Positions 54,528-63,368 of a DNA stretch of 64,000 nt are shown in pieces (position 1 is the first letter of the stretch; each line of letters opens with the position of its first letter). Made by a program: the position numbers and the translations under genes. The DNA is taken from contig JBFWUB010000010.1 of the NCBI GenBank assembly GCA_050247515.1, positions 62,001 through 126,000 on the forward strand, given 5' to 3'. Source of the DNA: RAM1 sp050247515 (GTDB lineage Bacteria; Pseudomonadota; Gammaproteobacteria; Burkholderiales; Burkholderiaceae_C). The notes under the pieces were generated by a model that was given only the letters and a program-made list of their open reading frames with translations, was not told the DNA's origin and did not search any database.

Positions 54528-55451
54528 TTGGCCCACGCTGCAGCGCTGGACAAGGGCCTGGTCGTCGGCAGCTTCGGCCGCCATTGCCTGGTGGAAACAC
54601 CCGAGGGCCAGCGCGTCATCTGCCACCCGCGCGGCAAGAAGAGCCAGGTCGTCGTGGGCGACCGCGTGCTGTGGCTGCCATCTCAGGACGAAGGCACGAT
54701 TGAGAAGATCGAGGAACGGCGCAACCTGTTTTACCGCCAGGACGAGATCCGAACCAAATCATTCGCCGCCAACCTGGACCAGGTGCTGATCCTGATCGCC
54801 GCCGAACCCGAGTTTTCCGAAAGCCAGCTGGCGCGCGCGCTGATTGCCGCCGAGGCAGAGCGCATCCGCCCCATCATCGCGCTGAACAAGAGCGATCTGG
54901 TGGAACCGTTCGAGCGTGCCTGGAGCCGCCTGCTGCCCTACCAGCACATGCACTACGGCGTGCTGCCGCTTTGCCTGCGCCTGTCGGGCGATGTGGATCG
55001 CGAGCATTTGCTCAAGCACCTGCAGGGCAAGACCACCCTGGTACTCGGCCCCTCAGGCGCCGGCAAGAGCACGCTGATCAACCTGCTGGTGCCCGGCGCA
55101 CTGGCCGAGACCAACGAGATTTCGCAGGCCCTGAATTCGGGCAGGCACACCACGACCAGTACCACCTGGTATTGGGTGGACGAGGCACGCACCACGGCGT
55201 TGATCGACTCACCCGGGTTCCAGGAGTTCGGCCTGAACCATATCGACCCGATGAACCTGGCCACCTGCATGCCGGACCTGCGCGTGCACATCGAGAACTG
55301 CAGGTTCTACAACTGCACCCACCTGCATGAGCCGGGCTGCGGTGTCATGGCACAGGTCAAGCCGGAACCCGGCCCCACGGAAGTCAGCGCACGCCGCTAC
55401 AAAATCTATAGCGAACTGTTCGCCGAGCTGTCACAGCCCAAACGCTACTGA
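54528..55451 (+). CDS. rsgA: Ribosome small subunit-dependent GTPase A
   Basis: A 307 aa circularly permuted GTPase for late 30S maturation. The N-terminal OB fold is followed by G4 ALNKSDLVE, G1 GPSGAGKSTLI and G3 DSPGFQEFG in permuted order. The C-terminal zinc finger is CRFYNCTHLHEPGC. It starts with TTG six bases after the phhB stop; no suitable ATG exists near the conserved N-terminus. Its 3' end overlaps hisC by seven bases. Confidence 0.94.
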   Translation: MAHAAALDKGLVVGSFGRHCLVETPEGQRVICHPRGKKSQVVVGDRVLWLPSQDEGTIEKIEERRNLFYRQDEIRTKSFAANLDQVLILIAAEPEFSESQLARALIAAEAERIRPIIALNKSDLVEPFERAWSRLLPYQHMHYGVLPLCLRLSGDVDREHLLKHLQGKTTLVLGPSGAGKSTLINLLVPGALAETNEISQALNSGRHTTTSTTWYWVDEARTTALIDSPGFQEFGLNHIDPMNLATCMPDLRVHIENCRFYNCTHLHEPGCGVMAQVKPEPGPTEVSARRYKIYSELFAELSQPKRY

Positions 55452-56512
55452 ACCAGCCCGGCCAGTGCCTGTGCCAGTGCGTCGCACTGCGCCGGCGTGC
55501 CGATGCTGATACGCAGGTACTGCTCGATGCGCGGCAGCCTGAAATGGCGTACCAGGATGCCCTGCTCGCGCAGCCGCGCAGCCAGCGTGGCCGCGTCGTG
55601 CGCCGGGTGGCGAGCCAGCACGAAGTTGGCCGACGACGGCAGGACCTGAAACCCCAGACCCTGCAGCTGCGCCACCAGGGCCTCGCGCGCACGGATGACG
55701 GCACTGCGCGTCTGTTCAAAGTGCACTGCGTCTTCATAGGCTGCAACGGCACCCGCCTGGGCCAGACGATCCAGCGGATAGGAATTGAAGCTGTTCTTGA
55801 CGCGCTCCAGCGCATCGACAAGCGGCCGCTGGCCAAAGGCCAGCCCCACGCGCAGGCCGGCCAGCGAACGGCTTTTTGACAGCGTGTGCACCACCAGCAG
55901 GTTGGCATAGTGCCCCACCAGAGCGATGGCACTTTCAGCGCCGAAATCCACATAGGCCTCGTCCACCAAAACCACGCAGCCGGGCTGGCTTTGCAGCAGT
56001 TCCTCCACGGCTCCCAACGCCAGCGCCCGGCCCGTCGGTGCGTTGGGATTGGCAATGACGACACCGCCAGCATCGGTCGCGGCATAGCCTTGCACGTCAA
56101 TCTGCATGGTGATGTCCAGCGGCACCGTCCGCGCCGCAATGCCATAGAGCCGGCAGTACACCGCGTAGAAGCTGTAGCTCACATCCGGCATCAGCAGAGG
56201 CTTGCCTTGCTGGAAGAACGCAAAGAATGCATGCGCCAGCACTTCGTCCGAACCGTTGCCCACAAACACCTGCGACGCGTCAATGCCATGATGCCGTGCC
56301 ACGGCATGGCGCAGCGCGGTGGACTCCGGGTCGGGGTACAACTGCAGGCCCTGCCCGGCCGCGGTGGCAATGGCCCGCACCACGCGCTCGGACGGCGGGT
56401 AGGGATTTTCGTTGGTGTTCAGCTTGATCAGGTTGGCAATGCGCGGCTGCTCACCAGGCACATAGGGCGTCAGCCCAGCCACCACAGGGCTGAAGAAGGC
56501 GTCAGCACCCAT
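55445..56512 (-). CDS. hisC: Histidinol-phosphate aminotransferase
   Basis: A 355 aa PLP enzyme of histidine synthesis. The PLP Lys is in HTLSKSRSLAGLRVG (about residue 215). LNTNENPYPPS, GNGSDEVLAHAF and VIANPNAPTG are the usual cofactor and substrate segments. The ATG at 56512 gives MGADAFFSPV and overlaps the stop of the CbiB-like gene by one base (TGATG). The other his genes are not in the window. This may be one of two hisC copies, as is common in Burkholderiales. Confidence 0.93.
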   Translation of the reverse strand: MGADAFFSPVVAGLTPYVPGEQPRIANLIKLNTNENPYPPSERVVRAIATAAGQGLQLYPDPESTALRHAVARHHGIDASQVFVGNGSDEVLAHAFFAFFQQGKPLLMPDVSYSFYAVYCRLYGIAARTVPLDITMQIDVQGYAATDAGGVVIANPNAPTGRALALGAVEELLQSQPGCVVLVDEAYVDFGAESAIALVGHYANLLVVHTLSKSRSLAGLRVGLAFGQRPLVDALERVKNSFNSYPLDRLAQAGAVAAYEDAVHFEQTRSAVIRAREALVAQLQGLGFQVLPSSANFVLARHPAHDAATLAARLREQGILVRHFRLPRIEQYLRISIGTPAQCDALAQALAGLVQ

Positions 56513-57507
56513 CAGCCGAGCAACCGCGCCAGCGTCAGCAGGGCCAGCAGCACCATCCACAGCACCACAGAGCGCCAGACCAGACCCACGACACTGCGCA
56601 AGTGCCCCGGCTCGGGCTCGCGGCCGGGGGTGGCCTCCACGCCGGCAGGCGGCTCGCTGACACCGGCCGCCTGGAATGTACCGGAGCTGTTGGGCGCGAA
56701 CACGGTCTTCAGCGCCTCGCCGCCCAGGCGCACGTTGATGGCGCCTGATGTGGCGGCCAGCACCACACCGTCGTTGTCATCGGGAAACCGCTGAGAATAG
56801 TTGCGCCAGCTGTCAATGGCTTCCTCAAAGCTGCCCACCACCGCAAACCCGAGCGCCGTGGCACGCGCGGGCAGCCAGTCAATCGCACGCCAGGCGCGGG
56901 CCGCGGCGCCTTGCAGCGCCGCGCTGGCCGGCTGCTGGCGCACCTTGCTGCGGTACGTCCAGTAGCGGCCCACGAACTCGCTCATACGGTACAACACCGC
57001 GCCCGCCGGGCCCAGGCCCAACGCGGCCAACACCGAAAACCAGCCCAGCACCCCGAACACATGGCGGTGGGCGGCCAGCACGGAATACTCGATGACGTGC
57101 CGCACGATCTCGCTGCGCGGCAGCTCACTGGCGTCAACCTGCTGCCACTGGGCCAACAGCTCGCGCGCACGGGACTCATCGCCTGCGTCCAGTGCGTCAC
57201 GGATTTCCGTGAAGTGGTGGCTGAACTGGCGAAAGCCCAACGTCACATACAGGATGGCAATGCTCCACAGCACGGCAAATGGCCAGCCCACCGTCCAGAC
57301 CAGAAGCCAGTAGATGCCCAACGTGACCAGCGACGGGACCATGACCGCCAACGTCCATGCTACCCAGCCGTGATGTGTTTTGCCAGCGTCAAAGTTGCGG
57401 CTGACCTGCCGTGCCCAGCCACGCAACGCGGCGTGGATGGCATTGTGACGCGCCAGCGGTCGAACCTGCTCCAGCAACAGCGCGAACAGGATGGCGAAAA
57501 AGCTCAT
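56512..57507 (-). CDS. CobD/CbiB family protein
   Basis: A 331 aa inner-membrane protein with four to five helices. It resembles CbiB/CobD (adenosylcobinamide-phosphate synthase) and AmpE-like relatives: LLLEQVRPLARHNAIH, AIDWLPARATALGFAVVGSFEEAI (in parts) and DGVVLAATSGAINVRLGG. No other cobalamin genes are present and it is coupled to hisC, so a cobalamin role is not certain. TATCAT (57514-57519, complement) ends six bases before the ATG with no Shine-Dalgarno. Confidence 0.78.
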   Translation of the reverse strand: MSFFAILFALLLEQVRPLARHNAIHAALRGWARQVSRNFDAGKTHHGWVAWTLAVMVPSLVTLGIYWLLVWTVGWPFAVLWSIAILYVTLGFRQFSHHFTEIRDALDAGDESRARELLAQWQQVDASELPRSEIVRHVIEYSVLAAHRHVFGVLGWFSVLAALGLGPAGAVLYRMSEFVGRYWTYRSKVRQQPASAALQGAAARAWRAIDWLPARATALGFAVVGSFEEAIDSWRNYSQRFPDDNDGVVLAATSGAINVRLGGEALKTVFAPNSSGTFQAAGVSEPPAGVEATPGREPEPGHLRSVVGLVWRSVVLWMVLLALLTLARLLG

Positions 57508-57556
57508 GGCGCAATGATAGCGCCGGGCTATCGCGCGAAGGCCATTGCGCGAGACA

Positions 57557-58264
57557 TCAGGCCGCGAGGAAACGGTAGAAGTTGCGCAGCATGCCTGCGG
57601 TAGCGCCCCAGATGAAGCGCTCGGTGCTGCCATCCATGTAAGGCATGGACAGCCATTCGCGCCGCACACCGGCAAACTCGAACGCGTGGTGGCGGTGGTG
57701 CGCCGGGTTCATCAGGAAATCCAGCGGCACCTCGAACACGTCAGCCACCTCGAAGGCATTCGGCGTCAGCAAATGCCCGGGCTGCACCAGCGCCACCACG
57801 GGCGTCACGATGAACTGGGTGCCGGTGGTGTAGGTCGGCAACGTGCCCACCACTTCGACGAAGCGCTCATCCAGGCCGACCTCCTCCTGGGCCTCGCGCA
57901 ACGCGGTATGCGCGGCGTCCTTGTCGGTTTCATCCGATTTGCCGCCGGGAAAGGCCACCTGCCCTGAGTGCGTGGACAGGTGCGTGGCACGTTCGGTCAG
58001 CAGCATCGTGGGCCGATCGCGCATGACGATAGGCACCAGCACTGCGGCATGGGTGGGCTTGCGGTCGGCAAACTTGCGCTCCAGCCAGAACTCGGGTTCC
58101 CAGCGCGGCGGTTGCACAAAGCGCTGGCGGATCGCCTCAGGCTCCAGGGCATCGCGCGCCACCGCCGGCAGGTGTGCGTCGATGCGCGTCACCTCGACCG
58201 TGCGTGGATCGAAGTTGGGCAGGCGCGACAAGGGGGTATCGGCAGGGACCGGGTCAATGGGCAT
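57557..58264 (-). CDS. CoA pyrophosphatase, Nudix family
   Basis: A 235 aa hydrolase related to NudL/YeaB that splits coenzyme A into 4'-phosphopantetheine and ADP. The Nudix box is intact: GGKSDETDKDAAHTALREAQEEVGL in pieces, with REAQEEVG as the metal-binding core. The upstream LSTHSGQVAFPGG is the NudL-type extension. It lies beyond the rplS terminator, so it has a separate transcript. Confidence 0.92.
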   Translation of the reverse strand: MPIDPVPADTPLSRLPNFDPRTVEVTRIDAHLPAVARDALEPEAIRQRFVQPPRWEPEFWLERKFADRKPTHAAVLVPIVMRDRPTMLLTERATHLSTHSGQVAFPGGKSDETDKDAAHTALREAQEEVGLDERFVEVVGTLPTYTTGTQFIVTPVVALVQPGHLLTPNAFEVADVFEVPLDFLMNPAHHRHHAFEFAGVRREWLSMPYMDGSTERFIWGATAGMLRNFYRFLAA

Positions 58265-58280
58265 GGGAGGGCGGGAATGA

Positions 58281-58314
58281 AAAAGCCGCCACGAGCACTT
58301 GGCTGGCGGCGGCT
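58281..58314 (-). terminator. Intrinsic terminator of the rpsP-rimM-trmD-rplS operon
   Basis: On the minus strand AGCCGCC and GGCGGCT enclose a 17-base loop and are followed by a run of T. It lies 19 bases after the rplS stop and just before the Nudix gene start region. Confidence 0.75.
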
Positions 58315-58332
58315 TCGGGCAAGGCGGGCTGC

Positions 58333-58707
58333 TTACTGGGCAGCGGCGGACTTGCTCGGCAGCTTCTCCTTGATGCGGGCCGACTTGCCGCTGCGCTCAC
58401 GCAGGTAGTACAGCTTGGCGCGGCGCACATCGCCGCGGCGCTTGACTTCAATGCCGGCAATCAGGGGGCTGTAGGTCTGGAAGGTACGCTCAACGCCTTC
58501 GCCGCTGGAGATCTTGCGCACGGTGAAGCCGCTGTTCAGGCCGCGGTTGCGCTTGGCAATCACGACGCCTTCATAGGCCTGCACACGCTTGCGGTTGCCT
58601 TCCACCACGTTGACGCTCACTACAACGGTGTCGCCGGGGGCGAATTCGGGGATTTTCTTGCCGAGCCGGGCGATTTCTTCCTGCTCAAGGGTCTGGATCA
58701 GATTCAT
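58333..58707 (-). CDS. rplS: Large ribosomal subunit protein bL19
   Basis: A 124 aa ribosomal protein at the 30S-50S interface. It has PGDTVVVSVNVVEGNRKRVQAYEGVVIAKRNRGLNS (in parts), GEGVERTFQTYSP and KRRGDVRRAKLYYLRERSGKSARIKEK (in parts). The C-terminus is slightly longer than in E. coli. It is last in the rpsP operon, 104 bases after trmD. Confidence 0.98.
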   Translation of the reverse strand: MNLIQTLEQEEIARLGKKIPEFAPGDTVVVSVNVVEGNRKRVQAYEGVVIAKRNRGLNSGFTVRKISSGEGVERTFQTYSPLIAGIEVKRRGDVRRAKLYYLRERSGKSARIKEKLPSKSAAAQ

Positions 58708-58811
58708 GGTTTACCTCAGGGATCTTGCCCGCGCTACGCTAGGGGCCCGTGCATTGCGTAGGGTGAATACGCTGCGGTGGGCGGCCGGACAGAGGATCGA
58801 AAAGCCTTTGA

Positions 58812-59570
58812 TTATAAACAATTTTCAGCTGGTTTCGCCAGCAAGGCCTCGTCGGCGGCGCTCAAGAGCCCGGCCGAGCGAGCGGCGGAAATCAGGTCCG
58901 GGCGGTGCCGGGCCGTGATTTCAAGCCGCCGATCGCGGCGCCAGCGCTCGATTTGCGCGTGGTGACCCGACAGCAGCGCCGCCGGCACCGGCTGGCCATC
59001 CCAGGTTTCGGGCCGGGTGTAATGGGGGCAATCGAGCAGGCCATCCAACGCCGGGTTAAAGCTGTCAAGCTGGTGGCTGCCTTCGTCATTCAGCACGCCG
59101 GGTTGCAGGCGGGCCACCGCATCCAGCAGCGCCATGGCGGCAATTTCACCGCCCGACAGAACAAAGTCGCCCAGGCTGACCTGCACATCCACATGGGTGT
59201 CGATGAAGCGCTGATCGATCCCTTCGTAGCGCCCGCACACCAGCACAGCACCGGCGCTGGTGGACCACCGCGCCACCGCCGCGTGATCCAGGCGCGACCC
59301 CACCGGCGAAAACAGCACCACGGGCGCCGAATCGGCGCGGTCGGTCCGGATGGCCTGCAGGCAGCGCGCCAGCGGCGCGGCCATCATCACCATGCCCGGG
59401 CCGCCACCAAAAGGTCGGTCGTCCACCCGGCGGTAATTGCCGTCGGCAAAAGCGCGCAGTGCCCACAGGCGCACGTCCACCTGGCGAGACTCGTAGGCAC
59501 GGCGTGTGACGCCCGCCTCCAGAAACGGGCCAAACAGCTCGGGAAACAGGGTGATGACGTCAAAGCGCAT
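58812..59570 (-). CDS. trmD: tRNA (guanine-N1)-methyltransferase
   Basis: A 252 aa SPOUT methyltransferase that makes m1G37 in tRNAs. MRFDVITLFPELFGPFLE, DDRPFGGGPGMVM, GRYEGIDQRFID and SLGDFVLSGGE mark the trefoil knot and SAM site. The ATG at 59570 is the conserved start. It follows rimM by 16 bases. Confidence 0.97.
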   Translation of the reverse strand: MRFDVITLFPELFGPFLEAGVTRRAYESRQVDVRLWALRAFADGNYRRVDDRPFGGGPGMVMMAAPLARCLQAIRTDRADSAPVVLFSPVGSRLDHAAVARWSTSAGAVLVCGRYEGIDQRFIDTHVDVQVSLGDFVLSGGEIAAMALLDAVARLQPGVLNDEGSHQLDSFNPALDGLLDCPHYTRPETWDGQPVPAALLSGHHAQIERWRRDRRLEITARHRPDLISAARSAGLLSAADEALLAKPAENCL

Positions 59571-59586
59571 GGCGTGTGCGCTCCGC

Positions 59587-60231
59587 TCAGTAATCGGGCT
59601 GCCAGTCCACCGTGATGCGCCGCGCCGCCAGGTCCACCCCATCCACATAGGCCGACACAAACGGGATCAGGCGCTCCTGGGGCTTGCCGTCCACCTCGAA
59701 AGCCAGTACCAGCACGGTCTGCGGACCGGTGGCCATCAGATCGGTCACCCGGCCCAGCGCCGCGCCTTCACGGTTGACCACGTCCAGGCCCATCAGATCC
59801 ACCCAGTAATACTCGTCGGTACCCGCTGTGGGAAAGCTGGAGCGCGGCACGAACACGCGCGCGCCTTTGAGCGCCTCGGCGGCGGAGCGGTCGGGAATGT
59901 CTTCCGCGCAGGCAACGACGGTGTCGGAGTGGTCCCTGGCCTCGCGCACGCGCAGCAGCAGCGTGCCGGAGAACGTTTTGGCACCACGCTCGGACGGCTG
60001 CAGGTACCAGCGCTTGGAAGAAAAAAGCGCCTCGGGTGAGGCGCTGTGGGGCAGGACCTTGAACCAGCCCTTGATGCCCCAGGCATCGGCAATGCGCCCG
60101 ACTTCGATTGCATCCGCCGGGAGTTCGGCAGAATCAAGCGCCCCCACGCTTGTCACCGCGTGTACTGCGCTGCCCCCCGTGGGGGCCGCAGCCGCCTTGG
60201 GGCGGCCCAGCGGCGGCTGAGCCCGGGACAT
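59587..60231 (-). CDS. rimM: Ribosome maturation factor RimM
   Basis: A 16S rRNA processing protein that binds uS19. The PRC and RimM domains are clear (EVGRIADAWGIKGWFKVLPHS, then DEYYWVDLMGLDV, and LIPFVSAYVDGVDLAARRITVDW). The frame from 60231 is 214 aa, about 30 longer than usual. The first 25 or so residues (SRAQPPLGRPKAAAAPTGG) are encoded by a palindromic repeat at 60172-60206. The true start may be the in-frame GTG at 60147, which would give 186 aa. It lies four bases after rpsP. Confidence 0.93.
   Translation of the reverse strand: MSRAQPPLGRPKAAAAPTGGSAVHAVTSVGALDSAELPADAIEVGRIADAWGIKGWFKVLPHSASPEALFSSKRWYLQPSERGAKTFSGTLLLRVREARDHSDTVVACAEDIPDRSAAEALKGARVFVPRSSFPTAGTDEYYWVDLMGLDVVNREGAALGRVTDLMATGPQTVLVLAFEVDGKPQERLIPFVSAYVDGVDLAARRITVDWQPDY
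60172..60206. repeat. Palindromic repeat element inside the rimM N-terminal region
   Basis: Two adjacent inverted repeats: GCCCCC/GGGGGC (60172-60186) and GCCGCC/GGCGGC with a TTGG loop (60191-60206). It resembles short GC-rich extragenic palindromes that, from memory, recur in Comamonadaceae genomes. No second copy was seen in this window. Confidence 0.55.
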
Positions 60232-60235
60232 TTGA

Positions 60236-60487
60236 TCAGGCTGCCTTTGCGGCGGCCTGCTTGATCAGGCGCTCCACGGTGGGGGATGCCTGGGCGCCAA
60301 CGCCCTTCCAGTAGGTCAGGCGGTCTTGGGCGATGCGGATGCTTTCCTCGCTGCCCTTGGCGATCGGGTTGTAAAAACCGATCCGCTCGATGAAGCGGCC
60401 GTCACGGCGCACGCGCTTGTCGGCCACGACGATATTGAAGAACGGACGGGCCTTGGCGCCGCCACGGGAGAGTCGAATGACGACCAT
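60236..60487 (-). CDS. rpsP: Small ribosomal subunit protein bS16
   Basis: An 83 aa ribosomal protein. MVVIRLSRGGAKARPFFNIV and DKRVRRDGRFIERIGFYNP are diagnostic. AAAGGA stands before the ATG. It is first in the rpsP-rimM-trmD-rplS operon and is driven by the promoter at 60588-60616. Confidence 0.98.
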   Translation of the reverse strand: MVVIRLSRGGAKARPFFNIVVADKRVRRDGRFIERIGFYNPIAKGSEESIRIAQDRLTYWKGVGAQASPTVERLIKQAAAKAA

Positions 60488-60587
60488 GATTTATCCTTTG
60501 GGTGGTCTGGAATTGCTTCCGGTAATCTCTCAGCGTTTGAGACACGCGACATGGCCACCCGGCCAGCGACACGCTGAAAAGCCTTCC

Positions 60588-60616
60588 ATTATATCAACTT
60601 CATTTTTTATGCCCAA
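60588..60616 (-). promoter_or_regulatory. Sigma-70 promoter of the rpsP operon
   Basis: On the minus strand TTGGGC (60616-60611), exactly 17 bases, then the perfect -10 TATAAT (60593-60588). The leader to rpsP is about 95 bases. The -35 lies inside the first codons of the divergent acetyltransferase gene. Confidence 0.75.
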
Positions 60617-61136
60617 CATCCGCCCAAGCCGTGACGATGACGTGCCCGACATCACCGCGATCTATGCCCACCATGTGCTGCACGGCACCGGCACCTTCGA
60701 GACCACGCCGCCCACCGAGTCCGAAATGGCCGCGCGCCGCGCCGATGTGCTGGGCAAAGGCCTGCCCTGGCTGGTAGCGGAGGACGGCGGGCGCATCCTG
60801 GGCTACGCCTATTGCCAATGGTTCAAGCCCCGGCCTGCTTACCGTTTTTCGGCCGAGGACTCGATCTACCTGGCTGCCAGCGCCACCGGCCAGGGCGTGG
60901 GCCGCCAGTTGCTGGCCGAAGTCGCCCGCCACGCCGAGGCCGCCGGCGTGCGCAAGCTGATCGCCGTCATCGGCGATTCAGGCAACGCGGGCTCGGTGGG
61001 CGTCCACCGCGCGCTGGGGTTCAACCAGGTCGGCGTGCTCAAGTCCTGCGGCTGGAAATTCGGCAAATGGCTGGACGTGGTGTTGATGGAAAAATTTCTG
61101 GGCGAGGGTGACACCACCCCCGCAGAGGGCGCATGA
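60609..61136 (+). CDS. GNAT family N-acetyltransferase (phosphinothricin acetyltransferase-like)
   Basis: A 175 aa acetyltransferase. IRPSRDDDVPDITAIYAHHVLHGTGTFETTPPT (in parts) and EDSIYLAASATGQGVGRQLLAEV (acetyl-CoA loop) match the PAT/MnaT group that acetylates phosphinothricin, methionine sulfoximine or similar amines. The natural substrate is not known. I set the start at the ATG at 60609 (MPNIRPSRDDD). It is coupled to the TM2 gene (ATGA) and diverges from rpsP. Confidence 0.9.
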   Translation: MPNIRPSRDDDVPDITAIYAHHVLHGTGTFETTPPTESEMAARRADVLGKGLPWLVAEDGGRILGYAYCQWFKPRPAYRFSAEDSIYLAASATGQGVGRQLLAEVARHAEAAGVRKLIAVIGDSGNAGSVGVHRALGFNQVGVLKSCGWKFGKWLDVVLMEKFLGEGDTTPAEGA

Positions 61137-61579
61137 AAAACAAGACCATGGCGGCCTGGCTCGCCTTTGTGGGTGGCCCGTTGGGCCTTCACCGCTTTTA
61201 CCTGCATGGCCTGGGTGACATGTGGGGCTGGGCGCTGCCCATTCCATCAGCGCTGGGCCTGTACGGCATCCAGCGGGTTCAGCAGTACGGCCTGGACGAC
61301 CAGGCCAGCTGGGTGCTGATTCCCTTGCTGGGCTTCACCATGGCTGGCTGCGCGCTCACGGCCATCATCTATGGCCTGATGACGCCCGAGAAATGGAACG
61401 CGCGCTTCAATCCGCGGGCGGCACCCGACGCGCCGCCTGGACGCACCGGCTGGCTGACGATTGGCGCGGTGGTGGCGTCACTGCTGATAGGCACCACGGT
61501 ACTGATGTCCAGCATCGTCTTCAGTTTCCAGCGGTACTTTGAATACCAGGTGGAAGAAGGCCGCAAGATCAGCCAGTGA
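61133..61579 (+). CDS. TM2 domain-containing membrane protein
   Basis: A 148 aa inner-membrane protein with three to four helices. KNKTMAAWLAFVGGPLGLHRFYLHG is the start of a TM2 domain (G-x-x-G-x-HRFYLG-like). The last helix is followed by a short charged tail. Function unknown. The start overlaps the acetyltransferase stop. Confidence 0.85.
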   Translation: MKNKTMAAWLAFVGGPLGLHRFYLHGLGDMWGWALPIPSALGLYGIQRVQQYGLDDQASWVLIPLLGFTMAGCALTAIIYGLMTPEKWNARFNPRAAPDAPPGRTGWLTIGAVVASLLIGTTVLMSSIVFSFQRYFEYQVEEGRKISQ

Positions 61580-61601
61580 ATACCCGGGTCAGACACCCCG
61601 G

Positions 61602-62612
61602 TCAGAAAAGCTGCAGGCTGACCCAGTAGGCCACCGCCGCCACGAAAGCCGACGCGGGAATGGTGAAAATCCAGGCCCACACGATGTTGCCGGCCACCCC
61701 CCAGCGCACCGCCGATGCCCGGCGGGCCGAGCCCACCCCGACGATGGCGCCGGTGATGGTGTGGGTGGTGGATACCGGAATGCCCATGGCCGTGGCCAGG
61801 AACAGCGTGATGGCGCCGCCGGTTTCCGCGCAGAAGCCGCCCACGGGCTTGAGCTTGGTGATCTTCTGGCCCATGGTCTTGACGATGCGCCAGCCGCCAA
61901 ACATGGTGCCCGCCGCGATGGCCACGTAGCAGCTGATGATGACCCAGCCTGGCGGCGCCTTGTCGCCAGCCGCCGTGTAGCCGGTGGCAATCAGCAACAT
62001 CCAGATGATGCCAATGGTCTTTTGCGCGTCATTGCCGCCGTGGCCCAGGCTGTAGGCCCCGGCCGAGACCAGCTGCAGGCGGCGAAACCAGGAGTCCACC
62101 CGCGAAGGCGCGGTCCGGCGGAACACCCAGGCCACCGCCAGCATCATCAGCGAGCCAAGCAGGAAGCCCAGCATGGGCGACACGAAGATGAAGGCCACCG
62201 TCTTCATGATGCCGGCCGACAGCAGCGCACCCGATCCCGCCTTGGCGATCACCGCACCCACGATGCCGCCGATCAGCGCGTGCGACGAACTGCTCGGTAT
62301 GCCGTAATACCAAGTCAGCACGTTCCAGGTGATCGCGCCCACCAGCGCACCGAAAACGACGTGCGTATCCACCACGCCTGGCTGCACAATGCCCTTGCCC
62401 ACCGTGGCCGCCACGCTGAGATGGAATACGAAAATGGCGATGAAGTTGAAGAATGCCGCGAACAGCACGGCATGCGCCGGCTTGAGCACCCCCGTGGACA
62501 CGACCGTGGCAATGGAGTTTGCCGCGTCGTGAAAACCGTTCATGAAGTCAAAGGCCAGCGCCAGCGCCACCAGAAGGACGACGACCCACAGGGCCACTTG
62601 TACCGTTTCCAT
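61602..62612 (-). CDS. Inorganic phosphate transporter, Pit family
   Basis: A 336 aa inner-membrane symporter with about ten helices, the low-affinity phosphate (metal-phosphate) uptake type. The two PHO4 repeats have FDFMNGFHDAANSIATVVSTG and GAYSLGHGGNDAQKTIG. It lies 19 bases after the DUF47 gene, the usual pairing. Confidence 0.95.
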   Translation of the reverse strand: METVQVALWVVVLLVALALAFDFMNGFHDAANSIATVVSTGVLKPAHAVLFAAFFNFIAIFVFHLSVAATVGKGIVQPGVVDTHVVFGALVGAITWNVLTWYYGIPSSSSHALIGGIVGAVIAKAGSGALLSAGIMKTVAFIFVSPMLGFLLGSLMMLAVAWVFRRTAPSRVDSWFRRLQLVSAGAYSLGHGGNDAQKTIGIIWMLLIATGYTAAGDKAPPGWVIISCYVAIAAGTMFGGWRIVKTMGQKITKLKPVGGFCAETGGAITLFLATAMGIPVSTTHTITGAIVGVGSARRASAVRWGVAGNIVWAWIFTIPASAFVAAVAYWVSLQLF

Positions 62613-62631
62613 GCCGGGTATTCCGTGCGGA

Positions 62632-63279
62632 TCAGGAGTTCTCGAGGACGATGCCCTCGATCACGTTGGCCACGTCCTCGCACTTGTCGGTGATGGTTTC
62701 CAGCAGTTCGTAGATCGCCTTGAGCTTGATGACCTCGCGCACGTCCGGCTCCTCGCGAAACAGCTTGCTCATGGCGCTGCGCATGACGCGGTCGGCATCG
62801 GACTCAAGCCGGTCAATTTCCTCGCAGGTCTTGAGAGCGGCTTCCGCCGTGGCGGGGTCGGCAATCCTGTCCAGCAGCTTGACTGCGTCTTTCAGGCGCT
62901 CGCAGCACTTGACACTCAGGTCGGTCAGGCGGCTGATCTCGTCCGTCATGTGGCGCACGTCGTACAGCGCCATGGTCTCCGCGGAGTCCTGGATGAGGTC
63001 GGCCACGTCGTCCATGGTGTTGATCAGTTTGTGGATCAGGTCGCGGTCGATCGGTGTGATGAACGTCTTGTGCAGCATCTTGTTGACGTCATGCGTCACG
63101 CGGTCGGCTGCGCGTTCGGCGTTGTCAACATCGCGGTTGTACTGCTCGCGCAGATGCGGGTCGTTGTAGTTGGCCACCAGTTGCGAGAACGCCCGCGCCG
63201 CCTCGACGATGCGGTCCGCGTGCTGGTTGAACAGTTCAAAAAAATTGCCTTCGCGCGGCATCAGCTTGCCAAACAGCAT
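62632..63279 (-). CDS. DUF47/PhoU-like phosphate transport accessory protein
   Basis: A 215 aa all-helical cytoplasmic protein. It resembles the Pit accessory family (DUF47) with two PhoU-like helical bundles: MPREGNFFELFNQHADRIVEAARAF (in parts), then TPIDRDLIHKLINTMDDVADLIQD with metal-binding Asp residues. AGGAG precedes the ATG. It is first in the operon with the Pit gene and probably tunes its activity. Confidence 0.93.
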   Translation of the reverse strand: MLFGKLMPREGNFFELFNQHADRIVEAARAFSQLVANYNDPHLREQYNRDVDNAERAADRVTHDVNKMLHKTFITPIDRDLIHKLINTMDDVADLIQDSAETMALYDVRHMTDEISRLTDLSVKCCERLKDAVKLLDRIADPATAEAALKTCEEIDRLESDADRVMRSAMSKLFREEPDVREVIKLKAIYELLETITDKCEDVANVIEGIVLENS

Positions 63280-63368
63280 CGCTTCGCTCCTGGGGATGTG
63301 TCAGATATGTGACTTTTTTGTGACAGCCTGCGAGTTTAACCGGCGCCCCGCCCCGTCCCTGCCCCCGC

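Noticed and set aside
55445..57507. A histidine or cobalamin biosynthesis operon
   Set aside because: Only hisC and one CbiB-like gene are present; no other his or cob genes are in the window.
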